Assembly: GCA_003116995.1 (NCBI GenBank)
Contig: BDSL01000014.1
Location: 1,116,001 to 1,180,000, forward strand
DNA from: Yamagishiella unicocca
Lineage: Eukaryota; Chlorophyta; Chlorophyceae; Chlamydomonadales; Volvocaceae
Direction: 5' to 3'
Length of the DNA: 64,000 bases
Shown here: positions 26,601 to 38,499 of the stretch, piece after piece
How the letters are laid out: the number at the start of each line of letters is the position of its first letter
Numbering within the stretch: position 1 is the stretch's first letter
Made by a program: the position numbers and the translations under genes
The notes under the pieces: generated by a model
Database searches by the model: none
What the model was told of the DNA's origin: nothing
What the model saw: only the letters and a program-made list of their open reading frames with translations

Positions 26601-27466
26601 GCTCGCTGGGCTTGTCCTCCACCTCCAACGCTGCACCCGCTGCACCCGCCTCCCACACCCCTCCCACACTCGGGCCCGACTGCTCCCCCATTTCGCCGGC
26701 CCAACTGCTCCCCCACTCCTCCCCCATGCCGCTGCCCCCCCGTTCCCCCATTTCGCCGGGCCCCCCCCCCTTAGGCCAAGGCTCTCGAAGCCGCCATCCG
26801 CGAGCAGCACCGCCAGGCCTCCGACCGCATCTACGCCGAAATCAACGCAGCGCTGCGGCAGCAGTGGCAGACCGACCTGCACGGCATGCTGCCGCACGAG
26901 GCTCTGGCCAAGCTGGATGACCAGCTGGCCAAGCTGTGCATCATGGGCGGTGAGGCCCGCGAACCCACCCGCCCTGCCCCGCCCTGCCCTGCCCCGCCCT
27001 GCCCTGCCTCGCTCGGCCTCGCTCTGCCCTGCCCTACCCTGCCGTGTCGCTGCCCTGTCCCTGCCCGGAGGGCCGCTAGCGAGGGCACGAGTGGTAAATG
27101 AGGTGCATGGGTTCACGGAATGGTGGAGGTACTGCATAGGCGGATACGGTGTAGCGATGGACGGGTAGGGGGGTTGTAGGGTGATAGGGTTTTGGGTTGC
27201 CGTGGAGGGCTTCTCTGGAGGTTCGGTCAGTGCAAACCCCGTGTCTTCCCGTGTGCGCCATTCCTCCTCGTCGCCCGCTAGGCCTCGTGGACTGGGTCAT
27301 CATCACCGGCAAGGGCCTGCACAGCCGAGGCGACGGCCCCAAGCTGCCATCGATCGTGGACGAGTGGCTGGCGCGTCAGGAGCTGAGCCGAGTGCCGCAG
27401 CCGGGGTCCGTCCTGGTCCGCCTCACGCCCGAGGTGTTTGAGCGGCTGGGCGCACAGCGGCAGTAG
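17710..27466 (+). CDS. Smr-domain protein with CUE-like and DUF1771 domains
   Basis: Fourteen exons proposed: 17710-18804, about 19035-19709, 20754-20876, 21428-21493, 21840-21878, 22415-22519, 23169-23312, 23640-24154, 24914-25130, 25406-25486, 25799-25870, 26228-26353, 26775-26949 and 27282-27466. From exon 3 onward all phases close; the 5' end of exon 2 is uncertain. The N-terminal 365 residues are disordered (Pro, Ala, Ser, Thr). Three CUE/UBA-like blocks follow: CKDVLAQVGGDVEHAARLIL, VEELRIYFPHLEDC through GDVQ, and LYGDDMEE joined to DLLARVLSTHEGNVDAA. Near the C-terminus HRELPLALKAMKELLQRG with SYQAG is a DUF1771-type segment. It runs into an Smr domain with the conserved DLHG (LHGMLPHEAL) and ITGKGLHS motifs. 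The DUF1771-Smr pair behind CUE domains is known from plant CID5/CID7-like proteins and animal N4BP2; Smr domains can act as RNA or DNA endonucleases. A role in RNA quality control with ubiquitin binding is inference. A TGTAA lies at 28041-28045. Confidence 0.8.
18811..18852. repeat. Short telomere-like TTTAGGG/TTTGGGG tract
   Basis: Directly after the proposed exon 1 donor of the Smr gene there are degenerate tandem heptamers and octamers (TTTAGGG, TTTGGGG, TTTAGGG, CTAGGG, TTTGGGG). They resemble plant and algal telomere repeats. Confidence 0.7.
24258..24676. repeat. 37-bp minisatellite, about 11 copies
   Basis: The unit contains GCAGCGGGCCAACACCGCGC followed by TGCCGTGTTGGCGTCAT. Units are almost identical, with the first and last copies slightly diverged (CGCACTG). 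The unit has self-complementary ends (GCCAACAC / GTGTTGGC), so each copy can fold into a hairpin. It lies wholly in the intron after 24154 of the Smr gene. Confidence 0.95.
25928..25998. repeat. Long imperfect hairpin in an intron
   Basis: Arms of about 28 nt pair across a loop of about 10 nt. The left arm has CTTCTTGAAGGGCCCGT then AGGTCTCTTCC; the right arm has GGAAGAGACC then AACGGGCCCT and AAGAAG. It lies in the intron after 25870 of the Smr gene. It may be a small foldback element or a structured intron RNA. Confidence 0.85.
26010..26064. repeat. 17-bp tandem repeat, three copies
   Basis: The unit is close to TTGGGGCTACTTTTGGT, with one TGC variant in the middle copy. It lies just after the hairpin in the same intron. 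Confidence 0.85.
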
Positions 27467-30400
27467 TAGAAGGGCTGTGTGTTTGATATTCGGTAGTCTT
27501 AACACTGTCGGGGGAAAACACTTAAAAAGGGGAACATAGGGGCAATGGGCATAGATAGGCATACGGTGGCGCATGAGATATAGCGCCTGGGGTGACGACT
27601 GGGAGCAGTGCAGCATTCTGAATGGGGCTACCTGCCAAAAAACGGGTGGTCGTGCCATCTTTTGCGGGCGGCAGGAGGTCCTTGGGTGGCCGGTTGGAAT
27701 GCGTCAGCATTTGCAGCTGGGCGTATTTGCAGCTGGCGATTTCTGGCATAGCTGGGGGCGATGACTGGGACCTGGAAATCCGGCTGGGTGGCGGCGGCCG
27801 GAGGGTCCGGCGCAACCAGTTGTTTTACCCTACAATAACGACTAGGAGATTAAGCCATGCGAAGCGTTGTGCAGGGCTGGGGATGATGACGTAGACGTGG
27901 AAGGTTGGCTGAGTGGCGGCGGCCGGAGGGTTCGGCGCTACCAGTTGCGTTAAGCAGTAACCTGCAACTACTACCGGTTGTTTGTTAGTCGTTGGCTACG
28001 TGCGCGTGTGCCTGTACTAAATGTCGCTGTGTTGAAGCCGTGTAAAAATATTTGTTGCGTGCGGGAAACTCGGACTGACAACAGAGCACGCAAGCAGGGG
28101 TCGCAGCTCGCTTGCTGCAACGTGTATTCAGGACAGCGGGTTCAGAGGGCCAAATCGCGCGTGTGGTTCCACAACAGCCTCACGCTCATCGCGACGTGCA
28201 GCAGCGTCGAGGCCACCCTCTGGCTCACCCAGGCTCGCAAGGCGTCGTTGCCGCGCCCTATAGGGCCCACTGCGACAAACCTACGTGTGGGATGTTGGTT
28301 GTTGGCTCGCGTTGCCCGACGCGACCGCGATCCTCGCGTAGGCCTCCCATCGTCAGCACGCCTAGCCGGCCTGAGGTGCGGCTGGCCACGTGCGGCTAGG
28401 ATACCTGGCGCGGCAGCTAGCTTCCTTGAAGTCATTGCATGGAGTGAGGCAGCTCCTCTCGTGCATAAATTGTGGGCCCCAGACAACATGGTGTCCGGCA
28501 AGGGATGGGCCCTGTCTTGCCTGCACATGGCCACATGCATCCTAATCAGACCCCCGAAAGGAGAGACAGCAGCACGCCTCGGCAACACAATCGGATACCC
28601 CCCCCCCAAGATCCCCGAAAAGTCCCACACCCGAAACGGGCCGACGCCCATAGCGAGATGGGAAGAAACAATGGTACTTAAGACCATAGACCAGTTGAGG
28701 TCAACAAACAACAGCAGCCTCTAGGAAACGGCAGATCAGCTACCCGCCCGAATGGCTGAGCCGCGGCGCAACCTTCGCCTGCAATACGGAAACCACTTCA
28801 GTATGCAACGCCAGATAGCTTTGCAGGACTTGCGTAGGCTGCGTACTGGCACCGGCTGCGGCATGCGCGAGAGACACCAGAGCCGACGAAGCTGTGTCCG
28901 CGAAAGCTACCATAATCCAGAGAAAAGGTGAAAGAAGACCCCCAGTGGTGTAGGGGTGGAAGGGTGGAAGGGATCATGTGTGGCGTGGGGGGTCATGATG
29001 CCCGACTCGGGCGCGACGGAGGACCTCCGTCGCGCATGCAAATCGACTTGCGGTCGACTTTCCTAAGGAAGCGCAAGTTCTTGGACGAAAGCACGACTGT
29101 CGTACGACATAGCCGCTCTGCGCCAGTATATCAGGCATCAGCCGGGATTGATCCCTGTTGATTATATGTTTCCTCTCGTGTCCGTTGCGCCCATGGCTTG
29201 AACAGACGCGTGCCGTATAAAAAGTACGGATGTACAATCAGCCGCGTTCAGCTGCTATCCGCCGATGCCGTGGGACCAAATGCTCACGTCACATCACATC
29301 ACATCGTATCACATCACATCGTAGCTATCGTAGTCGGTTGGTTGCGTGGTCGGTTGGTTGCGTCGTTGGTCGACAGCAGGGGAGGCCTCGTGGATGCTTT
29401 ACTGCGTGCTTTGCGACCACGTCGCCGGTCCTGGAGGTCGCTGCCTTTGCGATGCTAACATGTTATCGCTGGCAAATGAAGAAACTTGAACACACCTGCT
29501 ACGTACCGTAGCAGACGTCAAAAGGCTTGGCGGGGGGAGGTTGCGACGAGGCAAAGCCGGGTGGCCAGGAAACGGCGTGTCCATCAGCGGCGGAAAGGGC
29601 TTGTTGGAACTGGAGCCTAGACTGATAGCGTTGTTAAGACCTAACTTATCGTAACGAATGCAGGAAGCAAAGATAAGTCACTTTATCGCGACGATAACTG
29701 CCGTGGTTGCGTGAAAGCGGGGTGTGGATGACGCACGTGTACGGCAGGAAGCGGCCTGGTCGATATCAGGTCAGTCTACGCTCGTGCTTGCTAACTGCCA
29801 CCGTGCTTTTGCTGTGCTTTTTGGTGTGCAGCCTGCAGTTGGGCGAGTCTTATGTATAGTTGTTGTAACGCTTACAGTGGGTTCCAGACCAAGAGGTAGA
29901 ACCATCGGGCACATCGCCTGACCATGATAGTGTATAGTGTAGTGACAGCGGCGGTGCAACACGGGTACTGGTAGCATAGTCGGCCACTAGTGCAATTTTA
30001 CAACGGGCGGGTTTCGGAGGTTTGGGAATTGTCGTGAGGGGGCGACTGGGATCTGAGTGCCGGTCGTAGCTTGGTCGCCCACGGGGGGCTTCGGGGCGGA
30101 CCTGACGAACTATATGGCGGCCATTGGCTAGCCTCTTGTCTGTTACCTGCTATGACGCAATAAGGCAGTCAGGAGCGATAAATCCAACAACAAGTGGGGG
30201 TGGCAAGAATATCGTTTTACATTTATTGGTCCACAAAAAGCGTAATGTAAATATTAATGTCGTCGACCGCTCGGGTCCGGCAGCAGCGGCAGCAGGCGGG
30301 ACGTGCCAATATGGCAACGAACGGATGCGGGCCAGCGGCCGGGTCACGCCTGCTTGTGTCAGCATGTTCTGGCTACAAAAACGCATACTTTTTTGCTTTG

Positions 30401-33400
30401 CGGTGACATCGGCAGCCCTCCGCCTCGCTTGACCCCTATTATGTTGCGATGTCCTCCCCCCCCAGAGGGCAAAGCGCACCAGAAGCACGGCCCGTCACAT
30501 GCGCACCGCGTAAAATTAGTCCAAGCCCCACCCCACCCCCTTTTTTCGCATCCACGGGCCTTCCTCGAAACCCCCTCAAACCAAGCCACCAAACGGATGC
30601 AGTCGCCAACCCACCACCACACGTGTCGCCACCTCACTCGGCGGCACCTCAATCGTCAAGTGGCCGCCACCGAGGCGCATGTTGAGTCACACCAACAGGA
30701 GAGGAGGGTCCTTCAGCACGGCCCGCAGTGCGTCTACGGTTGGCTCGCGACAAAAGCCTCACGGTACGCCTGCGGGACGGTACGGCATACGGCCAGCCGT
30801 GGACGAGCAACTGGCCAGAACCGCGCACACCAACAGCCCTGCCACATGCTGCAGCCCTATTACCTGCGCGGCACAGCACCAGCACGTAGGTTTCCTCGTG
30901 CGCGTCACGTCATCTCATCTTTTCATCAAGTTCCGACATGCGCATGTGACCACCGTGCTGTGCCACACAGTACCTAGAAACAAACACAAACACATACACA
31001 CACATACGGCAAAAGAAACACGTCGAGCATAAGCCTACCAGCCCCCTATATTGCCTTCGCTAAATAACATGCCGCGCACATCGCGCTCACAAGATAGGAA
31101 ACTGATGCGAAGACGGGGAGGTCAGGGTGCCGCAGAGCCCACAATACTAATGGCTCCGGTACCAGCACCGTACCAGCCCCGGCAGGTATAACCAACCGCC
31201 GCCGTGATCCCCGGGAACCCACCAACGGAAAACCCACAATGCCCGTTCGATGCCGCCACCACCGCTCCCCCCCCCCGACTCTTCGAAGTGGCACCGCAAT
31301 CGCAGATCCGAACCAGTCAAACAGTTTCATGTTGTAAAATCCTTCCAATCCTGGATTCAAACCACCCGGTCAATCGGCTGCGCAACACAAATTTGCCCCT
31401 GCACCCTCCCCTCCACCACGTGTCATCAACATCGTATACAGGTGATGGGACGGCTGCACGGCATCAAGACTCCGTCCCAGCAAGCACTAAAGGCCCTCCC
31501 TATCGGGACCCTAAAAAACTCCTCGGTGCTGATTGCCAAGGACTATTCCGCTCGTTCATGGGCGCGCCACTCAACAAAGCAACGGAAGTCATTGCGCAGT
31601 GCACCTTCGGGCGCAGCGACAGCGGTGGAGCTGGTGGCCGACACAGTCGGATGCTCCGCCACGGCAAGTGCGCCGCGGCGCACCGGTGGGAGCGCTGCGG
31701 GCGGTGGATGCGGCACGCAGCGGGGAAGAGAGATCGGGCATGCTGGAGATCCGTTCGCGCAAGAACACAGCCGATTTGGCGCGATTGACGGGAAGCGGGA
31801 GACACGACCTGCACCGTCGCCCGCAAACAATGGCCGGCAGCGCACAGCTGCCAAGGGCAAGCGAGGCGCCGCCGTACCACATCGTAATCCTGTCAGCTCA
31901 CGCCCGCTCCGGCGGAAACAATGCGCTCCATGGTGGCACCCTCCGGTGCGCCGCATTGAAGCTGGTGCCCCTTGCCTGGGCCCCGCGCTGCAGACCGACC
32001 GCTCCTCCTCCTCCTCCCCTCCTCCCCGCCTGCAGCCGTGTGCCCCTCTTGAAGGACCCCAGCCGGGTGACACTCGCCGCGTGCTGGCTAGCACACACGG
32101 CACCGCCCCTACATGGAACCCACACCGCGAAGCTCCACTCGGTCGTCACAGCCCAATCAGCTGCACCGCCACCCCCGCTACCGCCACCCGGGCGGGGCAG
32201 GCCGTCGCATCAGCTGCCTGCCTGTCTGCCGCCATCCACCACGCGGCTGGGCCGCCCCGTGCTGCCATTCAGCCGAAGCGCCGCGATGAAGCTACACGTG
32301 GTAGCAGGTCCTGTCGCTGTCCGCACCCAATCGGCACGAAGCAGCAGCCGTACCGCTGCTGCTGCGACGGCGGGGGTCGCTGCGGCGCTGGGCACACCCG
32401 CATCCGAACAGCGGCAGCGGAGGCCACACGACAGCGCCCTGCGCGGCGCAGCTGACCGCCGTCGGCGCCCCCCCAAGAGCGAGCCCACCGCACCTCCATT
32501 TGGCTGACAGCCGCGCGAGGGCTGCGGCGGCTCCGACGGCATTGCTTCCCAGGTGTCATCGGCGGTAGCCGTCTGTGCTCCCTGCTGCCGCTGCCGGAGC
32601 CGCACTGAGGACCTGGGTAGCAACCGCACCGCAGCATTCAGCCACCGCCGAACCAGCATCGCGAAGATTAGCTGCCCGCAGACGTGAGCCAGAGAGCCTC
32701 AGGGCGTCCGGATGTGAAGCACTGCCGCCGCCGCGGCCGCTGCCGCCGGTTGCCGCTGTCAAACCGACCGGCCAGTGCCCGTCGAGTGAAGACCACGGCC
32801 CCAGCCAGAGCCGGCCTACACATACACTTACTTTCCACGGTCAAGCGTCACGGCGGCGCGGCCAATACCAGCGCTGCCAGCAGACCGAATGACGCCACCA
32901 CTCCCCAGGCCAACATCACTATACACGACGACAACTGTACCGGGCTGCCGTCCTTGCCGCGGCGCCACCCCCCCCGAAAAACATACGTTCCAGTTCCAGC
33001 CGATCCCCGGCACCCAGTTGCCCGACCCCGGGTGCCAGCGCTGTTTGGTGCAACAGCAACTGGCGTGTAGCGCCGCGAGGCCGACGCTCCGCATAAGACC
33101 CGCACAGCGCTTCCTCCCTCCGCATAAGGCCCGCACAGCGCTTCCTCCCTCCGCATAAGGCCCGCACAGCGCTTCCTCCCTCCGCATAAGGCCCGCACAG
33201 CGCTCCTCACTCCGCATAAGGCCCGCACAGAACCTCCACACTCCGCACAAGGCCCGCACAGCGTACTCCGCGGAGGCAGCTGCACTGGGGCTGATGCGCG
33301 TGCTGCCGCCAGCGCCGCCCTCCCCCCCCACGCCGAGGAATGCGCGCCACCCCCCCCCCTTTCTCCTCGATCCCCCGGCAAAAGCCACCCCCCTCCTCCG

Positions 33401-33719
33401 TCCGTTGTTGGCCGGCCGGCGCGGGGCTGTCGCCCGCCGCCGTCCCGTCATGCTCGTCCATTCCGTCGTGGGGCCATGCCGTACACACACCGCGGCCTCC
33501 GCCGCTGCCGACACCGACCCATATCCATACACAAAGGGGCACCGGTCGGCCCCCCCTAGAGCCACGAAATAAAGAATGAAGTCCAGGACCATTCCTCTGC
33601 TACCCAGGAGGCGCCGCCATCCCACAGCTAGCGTGCCGCTGGTGGTGAGGAGGGCACTGGCCCCGTCCGGCTGCTTGCGCCGGTACTAGCCAAGCCAGCC
33701 GGACAGGCTGCTCGGCAGC
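27467..33719. other. Gene-poor region between two convergent genes
   Basis: The downstream parts of the Smr gene (plus) and the SCP phosphatase gene (minus) converge here. A 40-bp block (GGCGGCGGCCGGAGGGT core) is duplicated at 27786-27825 and 27913-27953. A near-perfect palindrome lies at 29011-29035 and a short CATCA tandem at 29286-29325. A 248-codon open frame at 27978-28724 has no domain-like pattern and is not called. At 30545-30575 there is a reverse copy of the intron-associated repeat (CATCCACGGGCCTTCCTCG), which hints that an unrecognised intron could exist here. Confidence 0.5.
33087..33263. repeat. 30/31-bp tandem repeat, six copies
   Basis: The unit starts CTCCGCATAAGGCCCGCACA and continues GCGCTTCCTCC. 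The last three copies diverge towards the 3' end. Confidence 0.95.
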
Positions 33720-35563
33720 TTACGCGCCCATGTCCCGCATCCCGTGGTTGGCGCCCAGGATGACGCGCACGTCCGGTGCGTGTTCGAGCTCGTTCAGCAC
33801 GGGCAGCAGCTCCAGCAGCTCCTGGTCGTCCATGTTGTCGATGAAGGTGCTGATGGGCACTGCGTTGGCCGGCTGGAAGACGTACGAGTGGGGCGAGTTG
33901 TCCACTGGAGGGACACGCCGCGACCGGAGACACACACACACACACATGTGCACACACGCACATGAGGGAGGGTGGGGGTGTGTAAAAACCGTTTTACGCA
34001 ACGGGACAGGATAGTTGGCGCATGGTCGTCGGACACCAGTTTTGTGGGGGGGTGGGGAGGCAAGAAGGGCCGTCGCGTTGGCATGCGGCATTGCGGCGGG
34101 ACACGACGCGACGTGAGGGTTTCGGTGGGCCCGGGAGGTCAGTATTTGGGCCGGGGAGGGGCGAGCAGGTATTGGTCGTGAGCTGCACCAGAGCGCCCCC
34201 TTCCCCAGGCTACGGAAGGCTAATCCCCCAGCAGAGCAAAACGTCATGTATGCGTGGAGCGGCAAGAGTAACCATGGATGGGGGAGGGCATGCGTCCGCG
34301 TTCCCCTTTCTGAGTGTGTGTGTGTGTGTGCGCGCGCGCATGTGCGTGCGTGCGTATATCTCTGCGCCGGCCTTTGGTGCAACGGTTGGGTTTTTTTCCT
34401 GTCGGGAGCATGTGCGGGCCCCTTAGTGTCTGCCGGTGCCGCACAGAACTAAGCCGGCGGCGTATGTATGTGTGGTGCCGAAGAGCTCACCGATAATGGT
34501 TTGCGACAGCTCGCGGCCAAGGCAGCTCAGGTCCTTGACATAGTTCCCCTCGTAGGGGAAGCAAGATTCCCGGAATAACCGCCATCGAACCAAGCGCTGC
34601 TTATCGAGAAGGTCAAGAAGCGGGTCAGCGTACTTGGCGAGGCTGGCGGTGAAAACCACCACCTCGAAGCGGGCGCCTACGCTTTCCATGAAGTGGTCGC
34701 ACCACGGTCGTTTGAGGACGTAGACGTCCACCAGCTTGCCGTCCACCTCCACGGGTAAGATGTAATCTACAAAGAGTGGCAACGGATGAGTTCAGGGCCA
34801 CCCGCAAAAGAACAGATGCACGCGATAGCGAGAAGCGCCATCTGCATTCCTGTGACCGTATACCCTAAACTAGCACGCAACAGAACTCTTAGCCCAGTTA
34901 CTACACGCCCACAAAGAGCAGATCGCCACGCATACGAGGCGCCGAGACATGCCCTCCAAGCATAGTGTCGCATACGAGTCCCGCCACGCTTGTGTTCGCA
35001 CCAGGGTTAGGAATGGGCTTGAATGAGGAATGCACTAGAGTCTCGTCAAGGTCCAGCACCAGAGTCTTCTTGTCTAGGTCATCCGACCGTTTCGGCCCTA
35101 CGAGCACCTCGCGGTGCACCTTGGGCGGCTGTGGCGGTACGCATCTGGGGCTGAATTCCCCATCACGTGGCCGGTAGTAGCCTTTACTTTGCGGCGCGAA
35201 ACAGCAGAGCAGAGAACGGAACCGCTTGCGCCAGGTCTTGTCGGGTGGGGTGTGGCTGACTCGAAAAGCCGACGCCACTGGGCGATGAGCGTTGACGGAC
35301 GTGACCTGAGTGATGACACTGGACACATCCACTGGGCTGGGCTTGTTGTGAGCGTCCGCCTGAGAGCTCTGAGTTACGCAGGAGTCGTTCTCGGGCCCTC
35401 CTTGCGGGAGCATATCTCCATTAACCAGCGGCTTGGCTTGGATATTCTCGTCATTGGCCAAATCGTGCGCGCTGCCCGGAGGCGACATGTTGCGCGAGCG
35501 CGCCTCGCGCAACAAACCGGTGAAAAAGAGGCGTCGGGGGTGCCAGGGGTGCCAGAGATGCAA
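33720..35563 (-). CDS. SCP-like (NLI-interacting factor) CTD phosphatase
   Basis: Three exons, 35563-35002, 34766-34491 and 33904-33720, join in phase to 340 residues. Residues about 1-165 are a low-complexity N-terminus ending in [17 protein letters not shown], which resembles the region before the catalytic domain of small CTD phosphatases. The FCP1/SCP catalytic domain follows. It shows [14 protein letters not shown] (DxDxT motif, with the nucleophile and acid aspartates), [12 protein letters not shown], the RLFRESCF block, KDLSCLGR with the conserved lysine, and VDNSP with the Mg-binding aspartate, the last formed across the second intron. All HAD-phosphatase key residues are therefore present. 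Known relatives dephosphorylate serine in the RNA polymerase II CTD or other nuclear targets. The protein ends shortly after the domain, as in animal SCPs. A later in-frame ATG (MSPPGSAHD) is an alternative start. The gene is divergent from RRP41. Confidence 0.9.
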
Positions 35564-35931
35564 GGCAAAACTTCAAATAGACAACGACTATTTCTATCGA
35601 GGGCAATTATTTGAGTACTGCTTGCTGAGTTTGTATGATTCCGGCTTGTAAGGAGTAGTTGAGCATCCGGACAAACTCCGCCAATCGCAATTGACCGGAC
35701 TCGAAAGGCATTCTGCTATCTTCTGACCTCACCATCCTATGCATGCACGATCCTGTGCTACCGACTCCTGTCACCGTTCTGTCTGCCCACCATTATTCAC
35801 ATGAACATTTACTTATCCCGCGTTCGCCTTTTTGCTTATTGAGACAAGTCGACAGTTGATCTACACATCTTGATTGGAATTCCGTTCAGCGGCTAAAGGG
35901 CGCACTTGGGCACAACAGTCGGCGGCGCTTC
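35564..35931. promoter_or_regulatory. Shared upstream region of a divergent gene pair
   Basis: Only about 370 bp separate the start codons of the SCP-like phosphatase (minus) and RRP41 (plus), so both 5' UTRs and promoters must lie here unless they overlap coding DNA. The stretch is AT-richer than its flanks. No specific factor site is claimed. Confidence 0.6.
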
Positions 35932-37054
35932 ATGGAGTATGTCAGCCCCGAGGGCCTGCGCCTAGATGGCCGTAGGCCCCGGGAGCTGCGGCGCATCAAT
36001 TGCCAACTTGACGTCCTGTCCAGTGCCGATGGCTCGGCAATATTTGAAATGGGGAATACAAAGGTACGTGCCGTGCGATGGATAGCCGGTTCCCGCCTAA
36101 TGCCCACTTCCCACCCCGTAACCGGGTGCGTCTAGAGCATTGCGTGGTGGTTGTGGTAGCGACGGTCGGTTGTGGTAGCGACGGACCCGGGCCGCCGACA
36201 CCCGAGCCGACGCCGGCCACCACGCCCAACCGGCGGTGTTCCGATCAATCAATACCACCGCCAACGTGGCCGCCAGCCACTGCCACCACCAACAGTATCC
36301 TGACCTGGCGGATCAGGACGGGGTAACTCCTCCGGTCCTGGCAGTCTGATCAGGCCCCCCAGCCAGCCGCCACACCCCACCCCGGCCCCCAGCCTGCAAC
36401 TGCTGGGTGGCGAGCCAGCAGCCCCTCGCTGCGCCCGCATCGTTGCCGGTGCCGGACACTGCTGGCCGCCGCCGCCTCATGCAGAGCAACGCCACTCCCG
36501 CACCACCATCAACCGCATCACCACCACCACCACCACCACCACCACCACCACCACCACCACCACCACCACCACCACCACCACCACCACCACCACCACCACC
36601 ACCACCACCACCACCACCACCACCACCACCACCACCACACCACCACCACCACCACCACCACCACCACCACCACCACCACCACCACCACCACCACCACACC
36701 ACCACCACCACCACCACCACCACCACCACACCACCACCACCACCACCACCACCACCACCACCACCACCACCACCACCACCACCACCACCACCACCACCAC
36801 CACCACCACCACCACCACCACCACCACCACCACCACCACCACCACCACCACCACCACCACCACCACCACCACCACCACCACCACCACCACCACCACCACC
36901 ACCACCACCACCACCACCACCACCACCACACCACCACCACCACCACCACCACCACCACCACCACCACCACCCAAACCCCCGCTTGTCCAGCCGTTGTTCC
37001 CTGTTGCTCCATCCCTCCCCTTCTCGCGACGGCGCGGAGGCGGGGTGTGTGCGC

Positions 37055-37085
<31 letters not shown>

Positions 37086-38468
37086 GCTGGGCGCGTGTGT
37101 GCGGGCTTGGAAAACGGGTGCTGGCCTGACCCCAACCACCGGCCAGACCCCACCACCGGCCGCTTCCGATGTGGTCGAAAACGCGCACAGCATGACGCCG
37201 AACGCTGCCCTGCTGCTGCCCCCGCTGCTGCTGCCCTCGCTGCCGGCACGTGCAGGTGCTTGCGGCGGTGTTCGGCCCGCACGCCGTCACCAAGCGGTCG
37301 GAGGCGCGGGAGGACGGGGCGGTGGTGGTGTGCGAGTACTCGATGGCGGCCTTCAGCACGGGTACGGCGGGGTCGGGGAGGGTTTTGGGGGGGGGAGTCC
37401 GGGGCGGTTGGTGCGGGTAGGTGGGTTGCGGAGCGGCGGGGGCTGCGGAGCCGGCGGCACGAGGTTTGATGCGTCACCCCTGTGCGGTGGTGTACGGGGA
37501 ACCAGCCGGGGCGTGTGTGTATTTGATGACGGTGATGACGGATCTGCCGGCAACAGCGAGGCGGTGGAGGTGGCGGGTGTACGGGGGTTGTACGCGGGTT
37601 GGGGGTCAGGGCGGGTGTAGGCGGGCGGGGGGATTAGCGGGTCAGGGCGGGCGTCGAGGCGGGGCGGATGGGGCGCGGAGGAACAGGTGCAGGATCGGCG
37701 GGTTTGCCTCCCTGCCCTACCCAACCACCCATACAACCACCCACACAACCACCCACACAACCACCCACACAACCACCCACACAACCACCCACACAACCAC
37801 CCCCAGCGCCACCCCTGTGTAGACACTCCACACGCCACCCGACCCGCCTCCGCCTCGTCCCCCACCTAGCCGCCTCCGCCTCGTCCCCCACCTAGCCGCA
37901 GCTGCGGAGCGCCGCCACCAGCTCCGCCCACCTTCCGGCCCCAGGCACCCCACCCCACCCCTCTCCCGTCTGTTCTAAACGGGTTTTTCGGGCATCCACG
38001 GGTCTTCCTCGAACCCCTCTCCCGCCGCCTCCTCTGTCGTGTAACCGGGTCTTCTCGCCCCCCACCCAACCCCAGGCGAGCGGCGGCGGCGCGGCAAGGG
38101 CGACCGGCGGTCCACGGAGCTGAGTATGGTGATCCGCAACACCCTGGAGCAAACCATCCTCACGCAGCTCATGCCGAGGTCGCAGATCGACGTGTATGTG
38201 CAGGTGATTGCAGGGTGGCGGGGGGGGGGACGGGGGAGGCGGCGGGAGGGGAGGAGGCTGGTTGAGGAAAGCCCGTGGGCTGGGAAGCCGATTAGGAAAC
38301 CGAAACATAACACCAGGTTCTCCAACCCAAAATACCACAACCCCCCTCCCTCCCTCCCTCTCGCTGCCCCCTCCCTTCCTGGTCCTTTCGCAGCGCCGCT
38401 CAGCCCCCCTGATAAGCAGAAAAGCCTCGTTTCCACACACACACACACGCACGCACAGCATATTTAAA

Positions 38469-38499
<31 letters not shown>

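Noticed and set aside
27978..28724. 248-codon plus-strand frame
   Set aside because: Composition is irregular, no domain or splice context supports it, and an overlapping minus-strand frame is equally long.
31046..31360. Minus-strand frame with a hydrophobic end (LPVFASVSYLVSAMCAACYL)
   Set aside because: No upstream exon, splice signal or family pattern could be tied to it.
36477..37477. Long frames of poly-Gly, poly-Val, poly-Trp, poly-Pro and poly-His
   Set aside because: Translations of the CCA triplet array inside RRP41 intron 1, not proteins.
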